DNA from: Burkholderia pseudomultivorans | GTDB lineage: Bacteria; Pseudomonadota; Gammaproteobacteria; Burkholderiales; Burkholderiaceae | Reading direction: 5' to 3' | DNA: 64,000 nucleotides | NCBI RefSeq assembly: GCF_902499075.1 | Contig: NZ_CABVPP010000005.1 | Span: forward strand, 62,001 to 126,000 | Part shown: piece by piece, positions 36,274 to 49,392 of the stretch | Layout: each line of letters starts with the position of its first letter | How positions within the stretch are numbered: the stretch's first letter is position 1 | Notes under the pieces: model-generated | What the model was told of the DNA's origin: nothing | Database searches by the model: none | What the model saw: only the letters and a program-made list of their open reading frames with translations | Made by a program: the position numbers and the translations under genes

Positions 36274-36493
36274 CGAGCGGGCGGGCGAGCGAGGCGCAGT
36301 CCGGCTTGATGCGCGTCGTGCCCGTCACGTCGTCTGACAGCGGTCGTCACATGGCTATGTCACACTGGGGTCCATTTCTCGTGTGGCCTGCCGCCGCCCG
36401 CCTGTGGTGCGTGCCGACCGCGTGCGCAGCAGCGTCTCGCGGAACGGCAGCGCACGAGCCGGCGCGCCACCTTTCCGATACGGAGGACGTTGC

Positions 36494-37024
36494 ATGTCGA
36501 ACCGGAATCCCGGCGACGGGCACGCTGCCCGTCCCGATCCAACCTCGGCCGCGCGTACGGACGACAGTCCGGCGCAGGCCGATGCGCAGCGCGACGCGCT
36601 GCTTGCGTTGCTGAACGAACTGCTGGAGGCCGAGCGCGCCGGCGCGCGTGTCGCGTCGGAGACGGCGGCGACGATCGGCGACCCCGAACTTCATCGGCTC
36701 GTCGCCGGCATCCGTCAGGACGAAGCGCACTGGTGCGCGGTGCTGGTCGATGCGATCCGGTCGCTCGACGCGACGCCGACGCATGCCACCGGCGCGTTCT
36801 ACGAGAAGGCGATGGCGATCGACGATCTGCCGGAACGGCTGGCGTTCCTGAATCGCGGGCAGCGGTGGGTCGTGCGCAAGTTGCAGGCGTTGCTGCCGAC
36901 GCTCGACGATCCCGACCTGCACCATGCGCTCACGCAGATGCTCGTGTCGCATGAGAAGAACGTCGGGGCGGTGGATGTGCTGCTGCGGATCAAGGCCGGC
37001 GGGGGCGGGGCGGAGGCGGAGTAG
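36494..37024 (+). CDS. DUF6306 ferritin-like protein
   Basis: A 176-residue cytoplasmic four-helix protein. Conserved features are LLNELLEAERAGARVASETA, DEAHWCAVLVDAI, ATGAFYEKAMAIDDLPERL and SHEKNV; the Glu, Asp and His residues could bind a di-metal centre as in ferritin-like proteins. The recognised domain name (DUF6306) is from memory. ATG 36494 has a GGAGG site eight bases upstream. It stands alone between glcC and a converging GntR gene. Its function is unknown. Confidence 0.75.
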   Translation: MSNRNPGDGHAARPDPTSAARTDDSPAQADAQRDALLALLNELLEAERAGARVASETAATIGDPELHRLVAGIRQDEAHWCAVLVDAIRSLDATPTHATGAFYEKAMAIDDLPERLAFLNRGQRWVVRKLQALLPTLDDPDLHHALTQMLVSHEKNVGAVDVLLRIKAGGGGAEAE

Positions 37025-37046
37025 CGGCGGAACGCAGCCGCAGGCT

Positions 37047-37694
37047 TCAGCTGCCTTCGACGAGCCGCATCACGATCTCCCGCGCCGAATCGAGATGCGC
37101 GACGGTCATCGCGCGCGCGGCGCGCGCGTTGCGCGCCCGGCACGCTTGCAGGATCGCCTCGTGCTCGACCTGGAATGACGGCGTATCGGCGAGCAAGGTG
37201 GCTTGCAGCCGTTCGTAGCGTTCGACCTGGCTGCGCAATTCGCCGATCGCCTTCAACTGACGCGCGTTGCCGCAGCACGAATACAGCAGCGCATGGAATT
37301 CTCGGTTCAGCTCGCCCTGCCGGTGCGGCGCGCTCGCGTCGCCGAGCAGGCGGTGGACGAGTTCGGCGCGCGCGAGCGTCTCGTCGTCGAGCCGCTTCAC
37401 GCTCCGATAGATCGCGTCGCCCTCGAGCAGCACGCGCATGTCGTAGATTTCCCGCACGTCCGATGCGCTCAGCATCCGTACGACCGCGCCGCGATTCCGG
37501 AAGATATCGAGCAATCCTTCGCGTTCCAGCCGCTGGATCGCCTCGCGCATCGGAATCCGGCTGATCCCGAAGCGCTCGGCCAGGTCGCGTTCGACGAGCC
37601 GTTCGCCGGCCTGCAGTTCGCCGTTGATGATCATTTCCCGCAGCGATGCGGCCACCGTGTCCGCCGTGGAGTCGAGTCTGGCTTCCATGCTCAT
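37047..37694 (-). CDS. GntR/FCD-family regulator
   Basis: 215 residues. An N-terminal winged helix (VERDLAERFGISRIPMREAI) and an FCD domain are clear; the FCD metal ligands include LNREFHALLYSCCGNARQL and FQVEHEAILQA. Two adjacent cysteines in the ligand pocket are notable. ATG 37694 has an AGGA site. It is divergent from the OsmC-family gene with the palindrome TGGTATACCA between them, so it probably represses that gene. Confidence 0.88.
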   Translation of the reverse strand: MSMEARLDSTADTVAASLREMIINGELQAGERLVERDLAERFGISRIPMREAIQRLEREGLLDIFRNRGAVVRMLSASDVREIYDMRVLLEGDAIYRSVKRLDDETLARAELVHRLLGDASAPHRQGELNREFHALLYSCCGNARQLKAIGELRSQVERYERLQATLLADTPSFQVEHEAILQACRARNARAARAMTVAHLDSAREIVMRLVEGS

Positions 37695-37715
37695 GCGTTC
37701 CTCACTTTGGAATAA

Positions 37716-37725
37716 TGGTATACCA
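37716..37725. promoter_or_regulatory. GntR-type operator palindrome
   Basis: The 10-bp perfect palindrome TGGTATACCA lies 21 bases before the gntR start and about 57 before the OsmC-family start. It shares its TGGT and ACCA arms with the glcC operators but has a two-base, not three-base, spacer. Confidence 0.6.
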
Positions 37726-37782
37726 AACGACAATCCAGTGCCAAAATGGCGTCCGTGGATTCCTACCGCGAAGGAGAGCGAG

Positions 37783-38259
37783 ATGGCGCATGGCGAGCAC
37801 ACATATCGTGTCGAAGTGCAGTGGACGGGCAATCGCGGGACCGGCACGTCCGGCTATCGCGCGTACGGGCGGGACCACGTGATCCGCGCGGGCGCGAAGC
37901 CGGACATTCCCGGTTCGTCGGATCCGGCGTTCCTCGGCGACGCGTCGCGCTGGAACCCCGAAGACCTGCTGCTGGCGTCGGTCTCGGCGTGCCACAAGCT
38001 GTGGTATCTGCACCTGTGCGCGGATGCCGGCATCCGCGTGCTGGGCTACGTCGACGAGGCCGAAGGGACGATGGTCGACCGCGTCGCGCCGGGCCGCTTC
38101 ACCGAAATCGTGCTGCGCCCGCGCGTGACGATTCGCGCCGGCGACGACCCCGCCGTGGCGGAACATCTGCATCACGCGGCGCACGAGCAGTGCTATATCG
38201 CGAACTCGGTCAACTTCCCGATCCGCTGCGAGCCGACGATCGAGTTTGCCGCGGCATGA
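37783..38259 (+). CDS. OsmC-family protein
   Basis: A 158-residue OsmC/Ohr-fold protein. The typical order is present: RWNPEDLLLASVSACHKLWYLHLC with a candidate redox Cys, and a second Cys in AHEQCYIANSVNFPI. OsmC/Ohr proteins reduce organic hydroperoxides, but this subgroup (LWYLHLC, C-terminal AHEQCYIANS) is not assigned a substrate. ATG 37783 follows an AGGAGAG site. It is divergent from a GntR regulator and converges on the LysR gene, with only ten bases between the stops. Confidence 0.85.
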   Translation: MAHGEHTYRVEVQWTGNRGTGTSGYRAYGRDHVIRAGAKPDIPGSSDPAFLGDASRWNPEDLLLASVSACHKLWYLHLCADAGIRVLGYVDEAEGTMVDRVAPGRFTEIVLRPRVTIRAGDDPAVAEHLHHAAHEQCYIANSVNFPIRCEPTIEFAAA

Positions 38260-38269
38260 CGGCGGCGCG

Positions 38270-39220
38270 TCACGGTGCGGCGTCGTACACCTCGCGCGCC
38301 GACGCGCGAATCGCGTCGGCCATCACGGTCACAGCCGGCGAGTGCAGCCGGTCGGTGCGCGTGATGATCCCGAAATCGTCCATCCGGCAATCCATCTCCA
38401 GCGGCAGCACCGTGACGATCCCGTGTCGCGCGTAGTACAGCGCGACGTCCTCCGCGAGCACCGCGATCATGTCGCTCTGCTCGAGCACCTGCGTGATGAA
38501 CAGCAGCGCGGCCGTCTCGACGACGTTCGCCGGCGGCGCGAGGCTCGCGCGCTGGAACACGAGCTCGAAGCGATGGCGCAGCACGCTGCCGGCCGGCGGC
38601 ACGACCCATGCGGCGCGCTGCACGTCGGCGAGCGCGAGCGGCGCGTGCGCGAGCAGCGGATGACCGGGCCGCACCACCGCGGCGACCGGCTCGCCCGTCA
38701 GCGGCTCGTAGCGCAGGTGCAGCTTGTCGTGCTCGGCGGACAGGCGGCCGAGCACGATGTCGAGCTTGTCCTGCGCGAGGTGTTCGAGCAGCGCGTTGCT
38801 CGTGTCGATCTCGACGGACACGTGGATGCCCGCGTGCGAGCCCTTCACGGCGGCGACGGCCGGCGGCACGAGCCGCAGGCCCGGCGACGTGATCGCGCCG
38901 ACCGCGACGCGGCCGAGATGGCCGGACTTCAGCGCGGCCAGTTCCTCGCGTGCCTGGTCGAGGCTGCCGAGCGCGGCGCGCGCGTGACGGATCAGCGCGT
39001 CGCCGTACAGCGTCGGCCGCATCCCGCGCGGCAGGCGCTCGAACAGCACCGCGCCGATCGATTCCTCCAGCTCGCGCAGCAGCTTCGACGCGGCCGGCTG
39101 CGTCATGTTCAGCGCGGCCGCCGCGCGATGGATGCTGCCTTCGTCGGCAAGTGCGACGACCAGCAGCAGCTGGCGCGTTTTCAGGCGGGCGCGGCTTCCC
39201 CACGGACTGGCTTCGGGCAT
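38270..39220 (-). CDS. LysR-family regulator (GbpR-like)
   Basis: 316 residues. The LysR helix-turn-helix is at about 18-75 (ALADEGSIHRAAAALNMTQ, AASKLLRELEESIGAVLFER). The effector domain follows, with GHLGRVAVGAITSPGL and YARHGIVTVLPLEMD. It resembles the GbpR group that controls sugar uptake and oxidation genes in proteobacteria. It is divergent from the arabinose cluster, so it should regulate it, probably with L-arabinose or a pathway intermediate as ligand. Confidence 0.87.
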   Translation of the reverse strand: MPEASPWGSRARLKTRQLLLVVALADEGSIHRAAAALNMTQPAASKLLRELEESIGAVLFERLPRGMRPTLYGDALIRHARAALGSLDQAREELAALKSGHLGRVAVGAITSPGLRLVPPAVAAVKGSHAGIHVSVEIDTSNALLEHLAQDKLDIVLGRLSAEHDKLHLRYEPLTGEPVAAVVRPGHPLLAHAPLALADVQRAAWVVPPAGSVLRHRFELVFQRASLAPPANVVETAALLFITQVLEQSDMIAVLAEDVALYYARHGIVTVLPLEMDCRMDDFGIITRTDRLHSPAVTVMADAIRASAREVYDAAP

Positions 39221-39275
39221 CGTACGGGTTTATATCAATATAGAAACGGATATCGGAAACGGCGAAAACGTCATT

Positions 39276-39297
39276 GGTAGGTTATCAAATTTCTACC
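39276..39297. promoter_or_regulatory. Possible LysR binding site
   Basis: The interrupted inverted repeat GGTAG-n12-CTACC lies between the divergent lysR and arabonate dehydratase genes, 38 bases before the latter's ATG. Spacing suits a LysR dimer, but no second copy was found. Confidence 0.35.
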
Positions 39298-39334
39298 TAG
39301 ACTGCGCCGGTATCTTGCCTCTACAGGACTGACG

Positions 39335-41086
39335 ATGTCGGCAACAAAACCCAGGCTGCGCTCCGCCCAATGGTTCGGTACGAACGACAAGAACGGCTTC
39401 ATGTACCGGAGCTGGATGAAGAACCAGGGCATTCCCGATCACGAGTTCGACGGCCGGCCGATCGTCGGCATCTGCAATACATGGTCCGAGCTGACGCCGT
39501 GCAACGCGCATTTCCGCAAGCTCGCGGAGCACGTGAAGCGCGGGATCTTCGAGGCGGGGGGCTTTCCGGTCGAGTTCCCGGTGTTCTCGAACGGCGAATC
39601 GAACCTGCGGCCGTCGGCGATGCTGACGCGCAACCTCGCGTCGATGGACGTCGAGGAAGCGATTCGCGGCAATCCGATCGACGCGGTCGTGCTGCTGGCC
39701 GGCTGCGACAAGACGACCCCGGCGCTGCTGATGGGGGCCGCGAGCTGCGACGTGCCGGCGATCGTCGTGTCGGGCGGGCCGATGCTGAACGGCAAGCTCG
39801 AAGGCCGCAACATCGGCTCGGGCACCGCCGTCTGGCAGCTGCACGAAGCGCTGAAGGCCGGCGAGATCGACGTTCATCACTTCCTGTCGGCCGAAGCCGG
39901 GATGTCGCGCTCGGCCGGCACCTGCAACACGATGGGCACCGCGTCGACGATGGCCTGCATGGCCGAGGCGCTCGGCGTCGCGCTGCCGCACAACGCGGCG
40001 ATTCCGGCCGTCGATTCGCGCCGCTACGTGCTCGCGCACATGTCGGGCATCCGCATCGTCGAGATGGCGCTGGAAGGGCTCGTGCTGTCGAAGGTGCTGA
40101 CGCGCGCGGCGTTCGAGAACGCGATCCGCGCGAACGCGGCGATCGGCGGCTCGACCAACGCGGTGATCCACCTGAAGGCGATCGCGGGGCGCATCGGCGT
40201 GCCGCTCGAACTGGAAGACTGGATGCGCATCGGCCGCGACACGCCGACGATCGTCGACCTGATGCCGTCGGGGCGCTTCCTGATGGAGGAGTTCTATTAC
40301 GCGGGCGGCCTGCCGGCCGTGCTGCGCCGGCTCGGCGAAGCCGGGTTGCTGCCGCATCCCGACGCGCTGACGGTCAACGGCAAGTCGCTGTGGGACAACG
40401 TGCGCGACGCGCCGAACTACGACGAGGAAGTGATCCGTCCGCTCGACCGGCCGCTGATCGCCGACGGCGGGATCCGGATCCTGCGCGGCAATCTCGCGCC
40501 GCGCGGCGCGGTGCTCAAGCCGTCGGCGGCGAGCCCGGAGCTGCTCAAGCATCGCGGCCGCGCCGTCGTGTTCGAGAACTTCGATCACTACAAGGCCACC
40601 ATCAACGACGAATCGCTCGACGTCGACGCAAGCTCGATCCTCGTGCTGAAGAACTGCGGGCCGCGCGGTTATCCGGGCATGGCCGAGGTCGGCAACATGG
40701 GCCTGCCGCCGAAGCTGCTGCGGCAGGGCGTGAAAGACATGGTGCGCATCTCGGATGCGCGGATGAGCGGCACCGCGTACGGCACGGTCGTGCTGCACGT
40801 CGCGCCGGAGGCGGCGGCCGGCGGCCCGCTGGCGGCGGTCCGCAACGGCGACTGGATCGAGCTCGATTGCGACGCCGGCACGCTGCATCTCGACATTCCG
40901 GATGACGAACTGCAACGCCGGCTGTCCGACGTCGATCCGTCCGCCGCGCCCGGCGTCGCGGGTCAGCTCGGCAAGGGCGGCTACGCGCGGCTGTACATCG
41001 ATCACGTGCTGCAGGCCGACGAGGGCTGCGACCTCGACTTCCTGGTCGGCACGCGCGGCGCGGAGGTGCCGAGTCATTCGCATTGA
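39335..41086 (+). CDS. IlvD/Edd-family L-arabonate dehydratase
   Basis: 583 residues. It should convert L-arabonate to L-2-keto-3-deoxyarabonate (KDA). The [2Fe-2S] and Mg ligand cysteines are visible in GICNTWSELTPCNAHF, LLAGCDKTTPA and SAGTCNTMGTASTM. The start NGFMYRSWMKNQGIP marks the sugar-acid dehydratase subgroup rather than the dihydroxy-acid dehydratase IlvD. Neighbouring KDA dehydratase, sugar dehydrogenase, lactonase and AraFGH fix the pathway as oxidative L-arabinose use; D-galactonate or D-fuconate could be side substrates. It is the first gene of the cluster. Confidence 0.88.
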   Translation: MSATKPRLRSAQWFGTNDKNGFMYRSWMKNQGIPDHEFDGRPIVGICNTWSELTPCNAHFRKLAEHVKRGIFEAGGFPVEFPVFSNGESNLRPSAMLTRNLASMDVEEAIRGNPIDAVVLLAGCDKTTPALLMGAASCDVPAIVVSGGPMLNGKLEGRNIGSGTAVWQLHEALKAGEIDVHHFLSAEAGMSRSAGTCNTMGTASTMACMAEALGVALPHNAAIPAVDSRRYVLAHMSGIRIVEMALEGLVLSKVLTRAAFENAIRANAAIGGSTNAVIHLKAIAGRIGVPLELEDWMRIGRDTPTIVDLMPSGRFLMEEFYYAGGLPAVLRRLGEAGLLPHPDALTVNGKSLWDNVRDAPNYDEEVIRPLDRPLIADGGIRILRGNLAPRGAVLKPSAASPELLKHRGRAVVFENFDHYKATINDESLDVDASSILVLKNCGPRGYPGMAEVGNMGLPPKLLRQGVKDMVRISDARMSGTAYGTVVLHVAPEAAAGGPLAAVRNGDWIELDCDAGTLHLDIPDDELQRRLSDVDPSAAPGVAGQLGKGGYARLYIDHVLQADEGCDLDFLVGTRGAEVPSHSH

Positions 41087-41170
41087 GCGGGGCGCGGCAG
41101 CGCGCCGGTGAACACAGGTGAAGCAGGGCAGACCGGCGACGACGCCGGCGCAGCCCCTCATGGAGACAGG

Positions 41171-42529
41171 ATGATCACGCAGAACATGTCCGCAGCATCG
41201 GCCGCGACCCCGACCGGGTCGCCGGCCGCGGTCGACGAACGGCACCTGATGCGCACGCTCACGCGCAAGCTGGTGCCGTTTCTCGCGCTGATCTACGTGG
41301 TCGCATACGTCGACCGCACGGTCGTCGGCTTCGCGAAGCTGTACATGAACGCGGCCGTCGGCCTGAGCGACGCGGCGTACGGGCTCGGCGCGGGGCTGTT
41401 CTTCATCGGCTACTTCCTGTGCGAGGTGCCGAGCAACCTCGCGCTCGGCCGCTTCGGCGCGCGCGTGTGGTTCGCGCGGATCCTCGCGACGTGGGGCGTG
41501 ATCACGATGGCGATGGCCTGCGTGCAGGGGCCGACGAGCTTCTACGTGCTGCGCTTCCTGCTCGGCGCGGCCGAGGCCGGCCTCTATCCGGGCATCCTCT
41601 ATTTCCTCACGCAGTGGTTCCCGATGCGCGACCGTGCGCGCGTGATCGGGCTGCTCGTGCTCGCGCAGCCGGTGGCCGGCATCGTCACGGGGCCGCTCGC
41701 CGGATGGCTGCTGTCGACGCACGGGCTGTTCGGCCTGTCGAACTGGCAGACGCTGTTCGTCGCGAGCGGCCTGCCGGCCGTGCTGCTGGTGTGGCCGACG
41801 CTGCGCCTGCTGCCGGAATCGCCCGACCGCGCACGCTGGTTGAACGATGCGCAGCGCCGTTGGATCGCGCGTCAGCTCGCCGCCGATCGCGATACCTACC
41901 GTCCCGATACGCACCGCAATCCGCTCGCCGCGCTGCGCGACCGGCGCGTGCTGCTGCTCGCCGCGCTGTTCCTGCCGTTTCCGCTGTGCATCTACGGGCT
42001 GTCGCTGTGGCTGCCGACGATCATCAAGGCGTTCGGCGCCGGCGACGCCGCGACCGGCCTGCTGTCCGCGGTGCCCTACTTGTTCGCGGTGATCGGGCTG
42101 CTGGTCGTGCCGCGTCACTCGGACCGTACGCGCGAGCGCTATCTGCACATCGTCGTCGTGTCGGCGGCCGCCGCGCTGACGATGGCCGCGAGCGCATGGG
42201 TGCGGCAGCCGGCGCTGCAGTTCCTGTTCATCTGCCTGACCGCGTTTTCGCTGTATTCGATCCAGGCCGTCGTGTGGGCGCTGCCCGGCGAATTCCTGAG
42301 CGGCGCGAGCGCCGCGGTCGGGATCGCCGCGATCAACTCGCTCGCGAATCTCGGCGGCTATCTCGGACCGTACGGGATCGGCCTGATCAAGCAGGCGACC
42401 GGCAGTCTCGCGGCCGGCCTGTATTTCCTCGCGGCGACGCTGCTGTTCGCCGTGCTGATCACGTTCGTGGTCCGCGCGGCGCTGCGCGCGCCGCAGCCCA
42501 CCGACGGCGCGCTCGCGCGCGAATCCTGA
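41171..42529 (+). CDS. MFS transporter, anion:cation symporter type
   Basis: 452 residues, 12 helices. The first helix has FLALIYVVAYVDRTVVGFAK, and helix 4-5 the YPGILYFLTQWFPMRDRARV signature of the ACS family, whose members carry organic and sugar acids such as tartrate, glucarate or phthalate. Within this cluster L-arabonate or another aldonate is the likely cargo, which would let the cell enter the pathway after the lactonase step. ATG 41171 has a GGAGACAGG site; the earlier GTG 41108 is less likely. Confidence 0.87.
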   Translation: MITQNMSAASAATPTGSPAAVDERHLMRTLTRKLVPFLALIYVVAYVDRTVVGFAKLYMNAAVGLSDAAYGLGAGLFFIGYFLCEVPSNLALGRFGARVWFARILATWGVITMAMACVQGPTSFYVLRFLLGAAEAGLYPGILYFLTQWFPMRDRARVIGLLVLAQPVAGIVTGPLAGWLLSTHGLFGLSNWQTLFVASGLPAVLLVWPTLRLLPESPDRARWLNDAQRRWIARQLAADRDTYRPDTHRNPLAALRDRRVLLLAALFLPFPLCIYGLSLWLPTIIKAFGAGDAATGLLSAVPYLFAVIGLLVVPRHSDRTRERYLHIVVVSAAAALTMAASAWVRQPALQFLFICLTAFSLYSIQAVVWALPGEFLSGASAAVGIAAINSLANLGGYLGPYGIGLIKQATGSLAAGLYFLAATLLFAVLITFVVRAALRAPQPTDGALARES

Positions 42530-42565
42530 GCGCATGCCCCATTACGACCGACGCAGAACCGAACC

Positions 42566-44456
<1,891 letters not shown>

Positions 44457-44523
44457 GCGCGGCGGGCGCATGCGCACCACCTTCGAGCACCACCACACAA
44501 AGTCGATACAAGGAGACAAAGAC

Positions 44524-45528
44524 ATGTTTCGCACGAATCGCAGGACCCTGTTGCGCGCGCTGCTGGCCGCGCTGTGCATCGCGCCGCTCGGCATGCAGGG
44601 CATGGCCCGCGCCGATGCGCCGCTGAAGATCGGCTTCCTCGTGAAAATGCCCGAGCAGGCCTGGTTCATCAACGAGCAGAACGCGGCGTCCGCGCTCGGC
44701 CAGAAGGAGAACTTCTCGGTCGTGAAGATCGGCACGCCGGACGGCGAGAAGGTGCTCGCCGCGATCGACAACCTTGGCTCGCAGGGCGCGCAGGGCTTCG
44801 TGATCTGCGCGCCCGACGTGCGCCTCGGGCCGGCGATCGCCGCGCGCGCGAAGCGCTACAACATGAAGTTCGTGACCGTCGACGACCAGCTGGTCGACTC
44901 GACCGGCAAGCCGCTGACGAACGTGCCGCACCTCGGGATGTCGGCGACCAAGATCGGCAACCAGGTCGGCCAGGCGATCTCCGACGAGATGAAGCGGCGC
45001 GGCTGGAAGCCGGAGGAAGTCGGCGCGCTGCGCATCACCAACTACGAGCTGCCGACCGCGAAGCTGCGCACCGACGGCGCGACGCAGGCGCTGCTCGCGA
45101 ACGGCTTCCGCAAGGAGAACATCTTCGACGCACCGCAGAAGACCACCGACGACGAAGGCGGCTTCAGCGCGGCGGCGCCGGTGCTCGCGCGGCATCCGAA
45201 CGTGAAGAAATGGGTGATCTATGCGCTGAACGAGGAAACCGTGCTCGGCGCGGTGCGCGCGACGGAGCAGCTGCACATCCCGGCGGCCGACGTGATCGGC
45301 GTCGGCATCAACGGCGCGGGCGAGGCCTTCGCCGAATTCCAGAAGAAGGAGCCGACCGGCTTCTACGGCACGATCGCGGTCAGCTCGACGAACCACGGCA
45401 AGGAAAGCACGCAGAACCTCGTCGACTGGATCCGCAACGGCAAGATGCCGCCCGCCGACACGCAGACCAGCGGCAAGCTGATGACGCGCAGCAACTGGCA
45501 GGCGGTGCGCGCCGAGCTCGGCATCTGA
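44524..45528 (+). CDS. araF: L-arabinose ABC transporter substrate-binding protein
   Basis: 334 residues with a signal peptide ([17 protein letters not shown], cut after ARA at about 28). The periplasmic sugar-binding fold begins [20 protein letters not shown], as in AraF and ChvE-like proteins; [20 protein letters not shown] is in the C-terminal lobe. ATG 44524 gives the signal peptide; the longer frame does not. It is followed by araG and araH. Confidence 0.9.
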   Translation: MFRTNRRTLLRALLAALCIAPLGMQGMARADAPLKIGFLVKMPEQAWFINEQNAASALGQKENFSVVKIGTPDGEKVLAAIDNLGSQGAQGFVICAPDVRLGPAIAARAKRYNMKFVTVDDQLVDSTGKPLTNVPHLGMSATKIGNQVGQAISDEMKRRGWKPEEVGALRITNYELPTAKLRTDGATQALLANGFRKENIFDAPQKTTDDEGGFSAAAPVLARHPNVKKWVIYALNEETVLGAVRATEQLHIPAADVIGVGINGAGEAFAEFQKKEPTGFYGTIAVSSTNHGKESTQNLVDWIRNGKMPPADTQTSGKLMTRSNWQAVRAELGI

Positions 45529-45548
45529 GCGGCGCGAGCGAGGACGCG

Positions 45549-47111
<1,563 letters not shown>

Positions 47112-47141
47112 CGGCGTGCAGTCAACCGGAATGCAATCGAT

Positions 47142-48161
47142 ATGAGCCAGGCAATGCAACCCCAACGCACTTCTCCGTCCCCCGATGCCACGGCCGCGCC
47201 CGCGCGGGCGCGCGGCGGCGTGTGGCAGCTGATCAACCGCTCCGGCATCGTGATGGTGTTCGTCGTGCTGTTCGCGGTGCTGTCGCTGACCGTGCCGGAC
47301 TTCCTCACGCCGCGCAACATCCAGGGCCTGCTGCTGTCGGTCACGCTGATCGGCTCGATCGCGGTGACGATGATGTTCGTGCTCGCGCTCGGCGAGGTCG
47401 ATCTGTCGGTCGCGTCGATCGTCGCGTTCTCGGGCGTGGTCGCCTCGACGCTGATCACCGCGACGCACAGCGTCGTGTTCGGTACCGTGGCGGGCGTGTT
47501 CGCGGGCGGCGCGGTCGGGCTCGTCAACGGCGTGCTGATCGCGCGCTGGCGCATCAATTCGCTGATCGTCACGCTCGCGATGATGGAAGTCGTGCGCGGG
47601 CTCGCGTTCATCACGTCGAACGGCGATGCGGTGATGATTTCGGAGGAACGCTTCTTCGAGCTCGGCTCCGGCTCGTTCCTCGGCATCTCGTTTCCGATCT
47701 GGAGCAATATCGTCGGCTTCGTCGTGTTCGGCTTCCTGCTGCGCCGGACGGTGTTCGGCAAGAACGTGCTGGCCGTCGGCGGCAATGGCGAGGCGGCGCT
47801 GCTCGCGGGGCTGCCGGTGATGCGCATCCGCATCACCGTGTTCGTGCTGCAGGGGCTCGTGACCGGCTTCGCCGGCGTGATGCTCGCATCGCGGATGAGC
47901 CTCGGCGACCCGAAGACCTCGGTCGGCCTCGAACTCGGCGTGATCTCCGCGTGCGTGCTCGGCGGCGTGTCGCTGACGGGCGGCGTCGCGACGATCTCCG
48001 GCGTGCTGGTCGGTGTGCTGATCATGGGCTCCGTGCAGGACGCGATGAGCCTGCTGAACGTGCCGACCTTCTACCAATATCTGATACGCGGCGGAATTCT
48101 GTTGCTCGCGGTGCTGTTCGACCAGTATCGTCGCAACCAGCGGCGCGCGATGAAGATCTGA
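47142..48161 (+). CDS. araH: L-arabinose ABC transporter permease
   Basis: 339 residues, about ten helices, of the branched sugar permease family. VLALGEVDLSVASIVAFSGV and GGNGEAALLAGLPV are characteristic, and the end (DQYRRNQRRAMKI) is basic and cytoplasmic. It completes AraFGH. The ATG at 47142 lies 30 bases after the araG stop. Confidence 0.93.
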   Translation: MSQAMQPQRTSPSPDATAAPARARGGVWQLINRSGIVMVFVVLFAVLSLTVPDFLTPRNIQGLLLSVTLIGSIAVTMMFVLALGEVDLSVASIVAFSGVVASTLITATHSVVFGTVAGVFAGGAVGLVNGVLIARWRINSLIVTLAMMEVVRGLAFITSNGDAVMISEERFFELGSGSFLGISFPIWSNIVGFVVFGFLLRRTVFGKNVLAVGGNGEAALLAGLPVMRIRITVFVLQGLVTGFAGVMLASRMSLGDPKTSVGLELGVISACVLGGVSLTGGVATISGVLVGVLIMGSVQDAMSLLNVPTFYQYLIRGGILLLAVLFDQYRRNQRRAMKI

Positions 48162-48206
48162 CGCAAGCGCGGCCGCCCGAAGATGCGACAGATATCGGGA
48201 GACGCT

Positions 48207-49109
48207 ATGCAACAGACTCATCCGGCCGCGCTGGCGGCGCTGCTGGTGGACAGCCGCAACACGCTCGGCGAAGGCGCGATATGGTGCGACGCGACGCACG
48301 CGCTGTACTGGACGGACATCGAAGGCGCACGCCTGTGGCGCTGCCGCGCGGACGGCTCGGATCTCGCGCAGTGGCCGATGCCCGAACGGCTCGCGTGCTT
48401 CGCGCTGACGAACGAGCCGGACGTGCTGCTGGTGGGGCTGGCGACGCATCTCGCGTTCTTCGATCTGCGCAGCGGCGCGTTCACGCGGATCGTCGACGTC
48501 GAGCCCGACCTGCCGACGCGCCTGAACGACGGCCGCTGCGATCCGTTCGGCGCGTTCGTGTTCGGCATGAAGGACGAAGGCGGCGAGCCGCCGCGCGCGC
48601 TCGGCGGGTTTTACCGGCTCGGTCCGGACCTGACGCTCGGGCGGCTCGCATTGCCGCCGGCCGCGATCGCGAACAGCATCGCGTTCTCGCCGGACGGCGC
48701 GCGGATGTACTTCTGCGATTCGCTGGTGCGCGAGATTTTCGTCTGCGATTACCGCGCGGGCGGCGACGTGGCGAACGTGCGACCGTTCGCACGGCTGACC
48801 GATGCGGACGGCGATCCGGACGGCTCGACCGTCGATTGCGATGGCGGCCTGTGGAACGCGCAGTGGGGCGGGCGGCGCGTGGTGCGTTACGGGCCGGACG
48901 GTGTCGAGACCGCGCGCGTGACGGTGCCGACCGCGCAGCCGAGCTGCGTGACGCTCGACGGCGACGGCCGACTGTATGTGACGAGCGCGCGCGCCGGCCT
49001 GAGCGACGACGCGCTCGCGCACGACGCGCACGCGGGCGGCGTGTTCGTCGCGGCGACGCGGCATGCGGGCGCGCCGACCGCGCGCTTTGCGGGGAAGCCG
49101 GCCGGCTGA
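48207..49109 (+). CDS. SMP-30-family L-arabinolactonase
   Basis: 300 residues, a six-bladed propeller. Metal and catalytic positions fit the family: NTLGEGAIWCDATHALYWTD (Glu), LPTRLNDGRCDPFGAFVFGM (Asn, Asp) and IANSIAFSPDGARMYFCDS (Asn, Asp). It hydrolyses the lactone made by the sugar dehydrogenase to L-arabonate. ATG 48207 has GGGAG six bases upstream; ATG 48183 is less likely. It is the last gene of the arabinose cluster. Confidence 0.87.
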   Translation: MQQTHPAALAALLVDSRNTLGEGAIWCDATHALYWTDIEGARLWRCRADGSDLAQWPMPERLACFALTNEPDVLLVGLATHLAFFDLRSGAFTRIVDVEPDLPTRLNDGRCDPFGAFVFGMKDEGGEPPRALGGFYRLGPDLTLGRLALPPAAIANSIAFSPDGARMYFCDSLVREIFVCDYRAGGDVANVRPFARLTDADGDPDGSTVDCDGGLWNAQWGGRRVVRYGPDGVETARVTVPTAQPSCVTLDGDGRLYVTSARAGLSDDALAHDAHAGGVFVAATRHAGAPTARFAGKPAG

Positions 49110-49325
49110 GCGGGCGATGCGGGCGGCTGGCGCGGCCGCCGTCCGCGCGCCGAAGCGGCCCTTGTGCGGATCGCTGCCCGCGAACGCGATCATGATCTCC
49201 GCATTGCCGTGCGCGAACCGCGCACGCTCCTCCTCATCACGTAAACCACACGCGCCACGCCGCGCCATGCACCTGTTCGGGCACGTTTAGGGGTTTGTCC
49301 CGAGACGTTTCCATTCCGCTTTACA

Positions 49326-49342
49326 TATCAGGTTACCTGATA
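49326..49342. promoter_or_regulatory. MarR-type operator before the hydroxycinnamate genes
   Basis: TATCAGGTTACCTGATA is a perfect 17-base palindrome, with arms ATCAGG and CCTGAT and a three-base centre. It lies about 50 bases before the hydratase/lyase ATG. The same motif occurs at 56296 and 56391. The rest of the gap from 49110 shows no gene. Confidence 0.75.
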
Positions 49343-49392
49343 GTAAATTGATGGCGAGTCGCGCAGGGCGGCACTGTCATTGGAGAACGAAG

